From the NCBI GenBank assembly GCA_913049785.1, contig CAJWXP010000001.1:1-64000 (forward strand): a stretch of DNA of 64,000 nucleotides, in the 5' to 3' direction. This document shows positions 55,721-64,000 of the stretch, one piece after another (within the stretch, counting starts at the first letter, position 1; each line of letters begins with the position of its first letter). The notes beneath the pieces were generated by a model. The model worked only from the letters and a program-made list of their open reading frames with translations, was not told where the DNA came from and ran no database searches. Position numbers and translations under genes: made by a program. The stretch is from an uncultured Dehalococcoidia bacterium (GTDB taxonomy: Bacteria > Chloroflexota > Dehalococcoidia > Lucifugimonadales > UBA1127).

Positions 55721-56575
55721 ATGCACCACGTTCGTTTTCCTCGAGTATTTCTTGGATTAGCCCTGGTAGCCGTTTTGGCGCTGGCTACTGCGTGCAGTAG
55801 CGACGACCCCTCAACACTATCGACCTCGACCAACCTTCCCGTTGGTGCACCTGCGGGCGTTGTGAGTGGCATTGATGGATTAGCCAGAGCATCTACAGGG
55901 CTTACGAGCGTAAGCTCGCAGCAAGCCGGGATATGGGTCAATGGAGTTGGAACGGTGGTCACAGAACCGAACATCACCAACTTGAGCCTTGGCGTAGAAG
56001 CCAGCGCATCCACGGTCACCCTAGCTCGCAACGAAGCTGCGACGGCCATGACGGCTATCGTCGCGTTTCTCACCTCCAACGGCGTAGCGGAGCGGGATAT
56101 CCGTACTCAGTCATTCAACATATCCCCGCAGTACACCTTCAGGGAGAGGTTGGAAGATGGTTTCCGCACCAATGAACGCGTATTGACCGGATACCAGGTG
56201 ACCAACACCGTATCTGTGAAAGTGCGTGAGCTTGACCAGACAGGGGCCATTTTGGACGGCGTGGTCAAGGCTGGAGGAGACCTGATCAGGATCAATGGGA
56301 TCAGCTTCACCGTCGACGACCCATCACCGCTAAAGGTCCAAGCTAGGGAACTGGCGGTTCAAGAGGCGATGAAGAAGGCGCAGGAGCTGGCCACCCTTGC
56401 TGGTGTGGGCCTGGGTCAGCTGATATTCATCTCTGAGACCAGCAGCACCCCTATCTTTAATCAGGTAGAGGCGCGAGGCGACTTTGCGCTGGCTGCCTCG
56501 TTTGCGGCCACTCCCATCAGCGCAGGAGAGACGCAGATCCAGGTCAGTGTCCAGGCGGTCTTCGCCATTCAGTAG
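55721..56575 (+). CDS. SIMPL (DUF541) domain lipoprotein
   Basis: Lipobox LALATACSSDD; VNGVGTVVTEPNITNLSLGVEASASTV; AMKKAQELATLAGVGLGQLIFISE; AGGAGG upstream of ATG. Confidence 0.88.
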   Translation: MHHVRFPRVFLGLALVAVLALATACSSDDPSTLSTSTNLPVGAPAGVVSGIDGLARASTGLTSVSSQQAGIWVNGVGTVVTEPNITNLSLGVEASASTVTLARNEAATAMTAIVAFLTSNGVAERDIRTQSFNISPQYTFRERLEDGFRTNERVLTGYQVTNTVSVKVRELDQTGAILDGVVKAGGDLIRINGISFTVDDPSPLKVQARELAVQEAMKKAQELATLAGVGLGQLIFISETSSTPIFNQVEARGDFALAASFAATPISAGETQIQVSVQAVFAIQ

Positions 56576-56625
56576 ACAAAGCGACGTGGATAACGATTCC
56601 TTCTCCTTGTTCAAAGTGTGGAAGA

Positions 56626-58554
56626 TCAGGGAGTTCTGTCTTCGGGCGTAGAATCGCCTTCTGCGCTGACAGGTTCCTCGTCTGCTTCCTCAGAGATCCC
56701 AGGGAACATGAACACCTTGGTCTCCTTACAGGCTTTCGTTGTACCACTACCCTTTTTGCCCTTGCCGCCTTCCACCTCATACCCTTCCAGCGTCTCCACC
56801 TCTTGGGCCAAGAACTGGTGGTAGTAGGTGGTGTACTCTCCCTTGTTCCGGAACCGCTTGTGCCGCCTATTATGGAGCCTACCCACAGTGACGCCCTGCA
56901 CTCGAGCTACCGCCCGTACCAGAGCCCTCTCAAGCGTGTATGCGGAGGCCTCAGGGTCCGTGTGAGCGCCACCTTCAGGTTCAGGCACTACGGTGTCTAT
57001 GATCTTCATCTCAAGGCCATCCATGGCGGTCAGTCGGAGGGAGTAGGCAGCATCTTCCGCCCGGCTATCGTCTCGATACAGCACAGACGCCGCAGCTTCC
57101 GGCGATACCGGCGCGTAGATCGCGCCTTCCAGCATCAGAATCCGGTCAGCAATGCTCAGCGCCAGGCCGCTTTCCCTGCCACCCTCGCTCAAGATGACCG
57201 CGACTGTCGGGACAGGGAGGTTGGCCATTGTTGCTATCGTCGTAGCTATGGCATGCCCCAGTCCCCCTTCTTCAGCCTCCAGCGTTTGGGCCGGGCCTGC
57301 AGAATCGATCAGGGTTATAAGGGGGATTCCGAACTTGACTGCCATGTGCATGGCGCGCTGGGCCTTACGGAACCCATCAGGCCCTATATACGGGCCCTGC
57401 GGCTCTCCTGCGGCTCTTGGGGTGCGCTGCTGCGCTATGACCATGACGCTGGCGCCGTACAGGTCACCTATACCGCATACGATGTTGGGGTCGTCAGACG
57501 TCAGGCGATCTCCGTGTATCTCCACGAACCCACCGAACACCCTTGATATGTAGTCGCGGGCGGTTGGCCGTTCCGGATGCCGCGAGCGCTGCACCGCCTC
57601 CCACGCGTCTATTGGGCCCTTGGGCTTCTGTTCACGGCCTCTGGGGCGAAGGAGCCGCACTTTGGTCCTCGCCGGCACCAGACGTCGCATGAGCGACGAA
57701 AGGGTGTCTCTCAGCTCTTCTCGATCGACTACGGCATCCAACATGCCATGCTTCAGGTGGGACTCGGCGGTGTGTGACTCTATCGGCAACGGCTGGTCCG
57801 CCATCTCCTGGAGGACGCGTAGGGGGGCAAAGCCCATCAGTGCGCCCGGCTCTGCCAGCAGCACGTCCGCCATGTTGGCAAAGCTGGCGTATGACTGGCC
57901 GGTAGTGGGGTTGGCGAAGACGGCGATATACGGCAGACCCTTCCTGTGGAGGGCGTTTACTGCTGTGGCAGTTTTGGCCATCTGCATCAGTGAGAGAGCC
58001 CCTTCTTGCAATCGAGCGCCACCGCTGGTGACGATGGCTATCAGTGGCAATCGTTTCTTGCTGGCCAGCTCACAGGCTAAGGCTACTTTTTCGCCTACGA
58101 CGAGGCCCATGCTGCCGCCCAGGAAGCTGAAGTCCAGCGCTACGACTACCGTGGATATGCCATCGATCTTGCACTGGCCTACCACGGCGGCTTCTGTAAG
58201 CCCGGTTGTCTTCTGTGCATCGAAGATACGGCTTCTGTATGCGACCTTGCTGCTGAATGCTAGGGGATCCAGAGAGGTGACGGTGCGGAACTTCTCCTTG
58301 AAACTCTTTGGGTCAGCAAGTAGCTGTATTCGCTCCCGAGCAGTGATGCTGTAGTGGAAGCGACAATTGGGGCATACGCGGGCCTGCTGGTACAGCTCTG
58401 ACTCCAACAATGGAGCATCACATACCAGACAGTGCTCCTGGGCAAGCAAACTCTGACCGCCGAGGTTCCCTCTGCGACCGAAAAGCACGCTGAGAACGTC
58501 TGTTAATCCCCTTGCCACTGTGTCCCCTTTGCGTTGCGTCTCACCTGATGCCAA
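56626..58554 (-). CDS. accDA: acetyl-CoA carboxylase carboxyltransferase, fused beta (AccD) and alpha (AccA) subunits
   Basis: AccD zinc finger CLVCDAPLL...CPNCRFHY and GGARLQEGALSLMQMAKTATA; AccA RHPERPTARDYI, TLIDSAGPAQTLEAEEGGLGHAIA, ILSEGGRESGLALSIADRILML. Confidence 0.92.
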   Translation of the reverse strand: MASGETQRKGDTVARGLTDVLSVLFGRRGNLGGQSLLAQEHCLVCDAPLLESELYQQARVCPNCRFHYSITARERIQLLADPKSFKEKFRTVTSLDPLAFSSKVAYRSRIFDAQKTTGLTEAAVVGQCKIDGISTVVVALDFSFLGGSMGLVVGEKVALACELASKKRLPLIAIVTSGGARLQEGALSLMQMAKTATAVNALHRKGLPYIAVFANPTTGQSYASFANMADVLLAEPGALMGFAPLRVLQEMADQPLPIESHTAESHLKHGMLDAVVDREELRDTLSSLMRRLVPARTKVRLLRPRGREQKPKGPIDAWEAVQRSRHPERPTARDYISRVFGGFVEIHGDRLTSDDPNIVCGIGDLYGASVMVIAQQRTPRAAGEPQGPYIGPDGFRKAQRAMHMAVKFGIPLITLIDSAGPAQTLEAEEGGLGHAIATTIATMANLPVPTVAVILSEGGRESGLALSIADRILMLEGAIYAPVSPEAAASVLYRDDSRAEDAAYSLRLTAMDGLEMKIIDTVVPEPEGGAHTDPEASAYTLERALVRAVARVQGVTVGRLHNRRHKRFRNKGEYTTYYHQFLAQEVETLEGYEVEGGKGKKGSGTTKACKETKVFMFPGISEEADEEPVSAEGDSTPEDRTP

Positions 58555-58596
58555 CGCTAGCCACTTGTTTCTATGACGACTGTCAAACCTATCGGG

Positions 58597-61260
58597 TTAG
58601 CCGGGTGTTATGACTTCCCGTGACTTGCCGGGGTCTCCTGGCCCCACGATCCCCTTGTCCTCAAGGTGATCCAGCAGGCTCGACGCCTTTGCGTACCCGA
58701 TGCCGAGTTTGCGCTGCAACAACGATGCTGATATGCGGTTGTGCTTGATAGCCAGACTCTGGGCATCCTGTAGCAGTACGTCTTCTTCGTCCTCGGAGTC
58801 AGCCGGAGCCAGATCGACTTGTACCGTAGGCAGGATCTTGCCTTTTTGCTTCTGCCAGAAGGACACGATGCTGTCCACTTCTTCGTCGGAGATGTACGTG
58901 CCCTGAACGCGTTTGGGCTTAGGCGCGTTGGTGGGCATGAAGAGCATATCACCACGACCCAGCAGCTTCTCAGCACCTGCGCCGTCCAACACGGTCCGGG
59001 AGTCCACTTGCGACGATACAGCGAAGCTTGCTCTGCTTGGGAAGTTCGCTTTGATGAGTCCTGTCAGCACATCGACAGAAGGTCGCTGCGTGGCTACTAC
59101 CAGGTGGATACCTGTTGCGCGGCCAAGCTGCGCCAAACGACAGAGGGCCCATTCCACGTCTGCTGGAGAGGTCATCATCAGGTCCGCAAGCTCGTCGATG
59201 ACCAGCATCAGATACGGGATGCGGTCCTCTTGTTTGGACATTTTGGCGTTATAGACCTGGATGTTCCGTGCACCCTGGGCTTCGAAGCGCTTGTATCGAG
59301 ACTGCATCTCGGCGATGAGCGCATGGAGGGCGGGCACTGCCTGGTCCGCTTCTACCAGGACTGGCCCAGCAAGGTGAGGCAACCCGTTGTACGCGGTCAG
59401 CTCAACGCGCTTTGGGTCAACCAGGTACATCTGAAGCTCAAGGGGCGTCAATTGCATCATCAATGAGCAGATGATGGTGTTTATACAGACACTCTTGCCG
59501 CTGCCGGTTGCGCCCGCAATCAGGAGGTGTGGCATATCCGCAAGGTCTGTGATGACCGGCTCTCCGCCACTGCCTAAGCCAAGGGCAACCGGTAGTTTGG
59601 CCTTGGCCTGAAGCGTCTGGAATGCGCTGCTCTCGAGGATGGTTCGAAGGGCGACTACTTCTCTGCGGGCGTTGGGCACTTCAAGCCCAACAAAGGACTC
59701 TCCCGGCACCGGGGCCTCAAACCGCAAACTAGGGGCAGCCAGCGCCAGCGCCAGGTCCTTTTCCCTTGCGAGGATGTGGTCCACCTTGACCCGGGTCTTC
59801 TCTTCTATGCGACTGCTAATCAGCTTACCGTCTTCGCCTCGGGCTTGAGAGCCGTCAGGGTTGCGCTCCTTGACCTCCCGATAACGTCGCACCCAACCTG
59901 GGACAAGGCCGTATTGGGTGACCACGGGGCCGGGCCTGATCTCCTTGACGGTGACCTCGATGCTGTATTCGCTGAGGGTCTGTTCAATGAGCCTGGCGAC
60001 GGCCTGATGCTCTTCTTCCGAGACGTCGCGATGTTCTCCGACCTTTAGCAGGTCCAGAGGAGGCACTGCCCAACTGGATTTGGAGGAGGTGATCGTCCCG
60101 CCACTACGGGCTTCCTTGCTGCTGAGGTCTATCATCACAGGCAGCGGTGCGTTAGCGGCGAGTTCATCTTCCAGGTCATCGTTTTCTTCGATTTCGATCG
60201 CGGTGGGCTTGTCTTCCGGTTCCGCTTCACCCTTAACCGTTAATACAGCCTCGATGTCTTCGGGCGATACTTCTTCAACTTCCGGATACGATTCCTCTTC
60301 GTCGACCTCGTCTTCGTCCTCAAGTGCAGGTATGTCTTCATACTCGTCAGCTTCATCATCCTCTTCATCCTGCAGCCACGGTGGGAGGGTTTGGGCACCC
60401 ATAGGCGGCGCAGCCACATCAACAGCGACGTCCGGCTCAGCAATTGCGACATTTCCAGCCTCAAGGGGCTCGTAGGCGAAGGCGATTGCTGGTTCTGGGT
60501 ATGTATCGACTTCTGACTTGCTTCGACTGAACCGTTGTCGAACCGACCGGATGGCCAGGGCTGTTCCTGTAGTGACCCACGCCAGGAGGATCAGGTGGGC
60601 GGGATAGCGGCGATAGAGCGCTAACGTCCTTTGTGCTAGTCGCCATGTCTTCTGCCCCATCGACACGAACCTTACCCTGATGAGCTTAACGCCGGCACCG
60701 AGGCGCTGAGAGCCCCCTGTGGAGCGCATACCTGTCCAGACGCCGAGTTGCTGTGCAACGTCAGATGCCTGACCAAGCAGTCGCAACGTCGTTTGAGGTG
60801 CGCTCACCGCCAGCGACAGGGCGAAGATGGCGGCTATGCGAAGAATTCCCCCTGCGGCCGTAGGCCCAATGACGTTCTCGCCGAAGGTCCCGCCGAAATG
60901 GGGCTGGGATAGCTGCAATGAGCCTGCAACCACCGGCAACAGGATGAGTCCTGCAAGGAACACGTTGCCTTTGTGGGCGATAAGGGATGGACGGCTCCAG
61001 AGGGCAAGCCCTGAGATCACTACCCAGGCGCAAATCGCTATCACGGAGTATTGCAGTGATGACCAAAGCGATTCTCTGGCGGATTGGATCGGAGCCCACC
61101 ATGTCGCCACAGCTACAATCCCCGCTACAGATACGAGGGTCGCCAGGGCGAGGATGAACTGCAGTTTCCGGCCGGATTTCGCTTCGCGCCTCCCAATGAA
61201 GGGTATAGGGATACCAAAGAGGGTAAAGTGCCAGCTTTGGTTGTCTTGTGCGTCTAACAT
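58597..61260 (-). CDS. ftsK: FtsK/SpoIIIE family DNA translocase
   Basis: N-terminal TM segments, acidic linker, PHLLIAGATGSGKSVCINTIICSL, GIHLVVATQRPSVDVLTGLIKANFPSR, C-terminal gamma-like winged helix. Confidence 0.94.
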   Translation of the reverse strand: MLDAQDNQSWHFTLFGIPIPFIGRREAKSGRKLQFILALATLVSVAGIVAVATWWAPIQSARESLWSSLQYSVIAICAWVVISGLALWSRPSLIAHKGNVFLAGLILLPVVAGSLQLSQPHFGGTFGENVIGPTAAGGILRIAAIFALSLAVSAPQTTLRLLGQASDVAQQLGVWTGMRSTGGSQRLGAGVKLIRVRFVSMGQKTWRLAQRTLALYRRYPAHLILLAWVTTGTALAIRSVRQRFSRSKSEVDTYPEPAIAFAYEPLEAGNVAIAEPDVAVDVAAPPMGAQTLPPWLQDEEDDEADEYEDIPALEDEDEVDEEESYPEVEEVSPEDIEAVLTVKGEAEPEDKPTAIEIEENDDLEDELAANAPLPVMIDLSSKEARSGGTITSSKSSWAVPPLDLLKVGEHRDVSEEEHQAVARLIEQTLSEYSIEVTVKEIRPGPVVTQYGLVPGWVRRYREVKERNPDGSQARGEDGKLISSRIEEKTRVKVDHILAREKDLALALAAPSLRFEAPVPGESFVGLEVPNARREVVALRTILESSAFQTLQAKAKLPVALGLGSGGEPVITDLADMPHLLIAGATGSGKSVCINTIICSLMMQLTPLELQMYLVDPKRVELTAYNGLPHLAGPVLVEADQAVPALHALIAEMQSRYKRFEAQGARNIQVYNAKMSKQEDRIPYLMLVIDELADLMMTSPADVEWALCRLAQLGRATGIHLVVATQRPSVDVLTGLIKANFPSRASFAVSSQVDSRTVLDGAGAEKLLGRGDMLFMPTNAPKPKRVQGTYISDEEVDSIVSFWQKQKGKILPTVQVDLAPADSEDEEDVLLQDAQSLAIKHNRISASLLQRKLGIGYAKASSLLDHLEDKGIVGPGDPGKSREVITPG

Positions 61261-61359
61261 GACTGTGCCCTCAAGAGGATAGCCATTGGAGTAGAAGGTG
61301 GTGGCACCGTGGCTACATTTACTAAACGCGTGAGGCGCGCATGAGGTTCCCTGATTTGG

Positions 61360-63150
61360 CTACACCGGGGAAATTACGACCAATACTACGGGGCGTCGAC
61401 CTGTCTTATCCCGCAGGAACTTGCCAAGCACATCGGACGTTCGCTGCTTGAGCGCATTTTCCGGTTGGTCCTGATCCCATTGCTGCTGGCCCAGCACTTC
61501 CTTCAACCGCTGACACGCCAGATCCATGATCTCTTCGTGGTCCTCAGGTGCTTCAAACCCATGGGTGGTCACAGTCGGTGTTCCCTTGAGATCCCCGGTA
61601 ATCGTGTCAAGCGCAAGGGCGACGACGATCACGCCGTCTCGGCCCAGCGATTGGCGGTCTTTGAACACGCTGTTGGACGGGTCCCAGAGTCTACGACCTA
61701 GAACGAATATGTGCCCGGCAGGGATCCGATCAACGACTGCTGCTTCTTGGTCGTTCAGCTCAAGGATATCGCCGTCTTCCATGACGAAAATGTGATCTTC
61801 CGGCATTCCCATTTTAAACGCGATGCCGGCGTGGGCGACCAGGTGCCGATACTCGCCGTGGATAGGGACGAAGAAGCGGGGCTTGATCATACGGAGCATG
61901 AGCTTGAGCTCTTCCTGGCTGGCATGGCCGTGAACGTGCACTGTGGCGTTCTTGGCATGGAGCACGCGGGTCCCCTGCCGGAGGAGGTTGTCTATCGTCT
62001 TGTTGATGAGACCCTCGTTGCCAGGGATTGGCGAAGCTGAGAACACGATGGTGTCGCCTTCCGCCAGTGTGATATCGCGATGGTCATGGTTGGCTACTCG
62101 GGAGAGCGCGGATGTAGGCTCGCCCTGGGCACCGGTCATGATGATGACCGTCTTCTCCATAGGGAGGCCAGCCAGGCTCTCCCAGGGGACGATCACGCCG
62201 TCGGGGACGTCCATGTAGCCCATCTGTTGGGCCATAGCCAAGTTATTGACCATGCTCCTGCCCACCACGGCCACCTTGCGTCCAGCTCTGTCAGCGGCGT
62301 TGGCTATCTGTTGGATACGGGCGATGAGTGATGCGAACGTGGCCACCATCACCCGTCCCGGGGCCTCGGCAATGATGCGCTCTAGGTTTTCGTCGAGGAC
62401 CGCTTCGGAGGGTGTGTACCCCTCCATCTCCGCATAGGTGGAATCGGCAAGGAGGAGCGTGACGCCTTCGATGCCAAGCTCCGCCAATCGAGCGAAGTCC
62501 GTGGGCTTCTTGTCGACGGGGGTGTGATCGAACTTGAAATCGCCGGTGTGCACCACCAGCCCGATGGGTGTGTGGATTGCGATGCCCATAGCGTCCGGGA
62601 TGCTGTGGCAGACACGGAAGAACTCAGCCTGGAATACACCGAAGTTGAAGACCTCTCCAGGCTCTATCTGATGAAGCTCCGATGCAGTGAGGAGCCGGTG
62701 CTCCTTGAGCTTGACCTGGATGAGGCCGTGGGCAAGCCTCGGGGCATAGACGGGCACGTTCAATCTGGGAAGTACGAAGGGGATTGCTCCTGTGTGGTCC
62801 TCATGGCCGTGGGTTATGAGAATGGCGCGAACCTTTTCTCGGTTCTCCATGAGGTAGTCAGTGTTGGCGATGACTAGGTCTACCCCGGGCATGTCCTCTT
62901 CAGGAAACATGACGCCAGCGTCCACGATGATGATGTCATCACCGAACTCCAGGGCCATCATGTTCTTGCCGATTTCGCCAAGTCCACCCAAGGGGACAAT
63001 ACGGAGCTTTCCAGGTGTAACGGTGGTGAATTGGCCTGCGCGCCCCGTGCGAACGAGAGGCTCAGGAACGGGGTTGTCCTGGGTGTCGTTATCTGTAGCT
63101 TGGTCTGGAGAGTCGTCTGACCGTTTTAACCAGCGTCCTACTTGTTGCAT
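61360..63150 (-). CDS. rnj: ribonuclease J
   Basis: LRIVPLGGLGEIGKNMMALEFGDDIIIVDAGVMFPEE, ITHGHEDHTGAIPFVL, HGHASQEELKLMLRMIKPRFFVPIHGEYRHL. Confidence 0.95.
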   Translation of the reverse strand: MQQVGRWLKRSDDSPDQATDNDTQDNPVPEPLVRTGRAGQFTTVTPGKLRIVPLGGLGEIGKNMMALEFGDDIIIVDAGVMFPEEDMPGVDLVIANTDYLMENREKVRAILITHGHEDHTGAIPFVLPRLNVPVYAPRLAHGLIQVKLKEHRLLTASELHQIEPGEVFNFGVFQAEFFRVCHSIPDAMGIAIHTPIGLVVHTGDFKFDHTPVDKKPTDFARLAELGIEGVTLLLADSTYAEMEGYTPSEAVLDENLERIIAEAPGRVMVATFASLIARIQQIANAADRAGRKVAVVGRSMVNNLAMAQQMGYMDVPDGVIVPWESLAGLPMEKTVIIMTGAQGEPTSALSRVANHDHRDITLAEGDTIVFSASPIPGNEGLINKTIDNLLRQGTRVLHAKNATVHVHGHASQEELKLMLRMIKPRFFVPIHGEYRHLVAHAGIAFKMGMPEDHIFVMEDGDILELNDQEAAVVDRIPAGHIFVLGRRLWDPSNSVFKDRQSLGRDGVIVVALALDTITGDLKGTPTVTTHGFEAPEDHEEIMDLACQRLKEVLGQQQWDQDQPENALKQRTSDVLGKFLRDKTGRRPVVLVVISPV

Positions 63151-63237
63151 CTAAGAAGTTCGAGCCTCGATAGTCTCTAGATTGCCGTAATCGCATGTCT
63201 AACCTGTGTCTATCTTACACTCGATGTGGTTGGCTGA

Positions 63238-63855
63238 CTACAGCATGGTGAGTTGCTCAGGCTGTGGGGGCTCCTCAGCAACGTTTTCTTCTGCTAAGGA
63301 CTCAGTCTGAATAAGCTGGAGCAACACTGGCAGTTTCCGCATATCCTCTTCCAAAACATGGCGTAGATTGCCCTGGTGAAGCGCCGCTGCTGGGTGGTAC
63401 ATGGGGAATATGTAGCGATGCCCCCAGAGTCGAGGTTGGCCGTGGACCTTGGAGATGGTCTCCTGGGGTAGGAACCGTATAAGGGAGAACCGCCCCAGAG
63501 TCACAATGACTTTAGGGTCTATCAATCGAATCTGCTGATCAAGGTACTTGCGACAGGCTTTGATCTCCTCCGGGAGCGGGTCACGGTTGTTGGGAGGCCT
63601 ACACTTCACCACGTTGGCGATGTACACGTCTGGCCTGGACAGGCCGATCAGGCCAAGGAGGTCGTCCAACAATTTGCCGGAAGGGCCCACAAACGGGCGC
63701 CCTTGCTGGTCCTCATGGAACCCTGGGCCTTCTCCAATGAACAGGATGTCTGATGTTTCCGAACCTTCGCCTGGAACGCTGAAGGTGCGAGTCTCACAGA
63801 GCCTGCAGTCAGTGCAGACTGCTACCGCTTGTTCTAATGCTTTGATGGTGTCCAT
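63238..63855 (-). CDS. uracil-DNA glycosylase family 4 (Fe-S type)
   Basis: CTDCRLCETRTFSVPGEG, FIGEGPGFHEDQQGRPFVGPSGKLLDDLL, NVVKCRPPNNRDPLPEE, MYHPAAALHQGNLR. Confidence 0.93.
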   Translation of the reverse strand: MDTIKALEQAVAVCTDCRLCETRTFSVPGEGSETSDILFIGEGPGFHEDQQGRPFVGPSGKLLDDLLGLIGLSRPDVYIANVVKCRPPNNRDPLPEEIKACRKYLDQQIRLIDPKVIVTLGRFSLIRFLPQETISKVHGQPRLWGHRYIFPMYHPAAALHQGNLRHVLEEDMRKLPVLLQLIQTESLAEENVAEEPPQPEQLTML

Positions 63856-64000
63856 TGACCCTCCGTGCCACCCTGTTTGCAGCGGAATCTTAGCATGGTG
63901 TCAGAAGGCGCAGTCAATGGGGATTCAGGACTGCTCTTGCCGTAAATCCAGGGAGATAAAACGAAAATTCAGAGTTGCGAAATCCGTAATAAACCCATAG

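Noticed and set aside
1-64000. CRISPR array, IS element, prophage or integrase
   Set aside because: No regular direct-repeat/spacer arrays, no transposase or integrase motifs, and no phage structural genes were seen.

Overview
This 64 kb bacterial chromosomal window carries about 55 supported protein-coding loci, one tRNA and several rho-independent terminators. Its gene content resembles Dehalococcoidia/SAR202-type Chloroflexota: Rieske oxygenase paralogs, luciferase-like flavin monooxygenases, MmgE/PrpD, FAH hydrolases, CitE paralogs and an accDA fusion. That taxonomic placement is inference. I saw no CRISPR array, rRNA, phage or IS element. Strongest observations: (1) 27596..28270 reads as one gene through an in-frame TGA (27791-27793) inside FGSIT-U-PPC, with iodothyronine-deiodinase/AhpC-like sequence on both sides and a bSECIS-like hairpin just 3' of the TGA. 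It is probably a deiodinase-like selenoprotein that an ordinary gene caller splits in two. (2) Three CitE/HpcH-like genes lie in tandem (13255..16676). Two lack the family active-site motifs, and one of these has an N-terminal PH-like/two-TM module and a tail with three PVVPSHF repeats. (3) An unusual density of genes are broken by one or a few lesions: a response regulator/histidine kinase remnant, a kinase-less HisKA_7TM-PAS-REC fusion, a HAD phosphatase, a TAXI binding protein, a cupin, a secreted protein and an LLM monooxygenase. (4) A dispersed REP-like palindrome, CCAGGGY..RCCCTGG, occurs at four sites. All calls come from reading the sequence and supplied translations; no database search was run.
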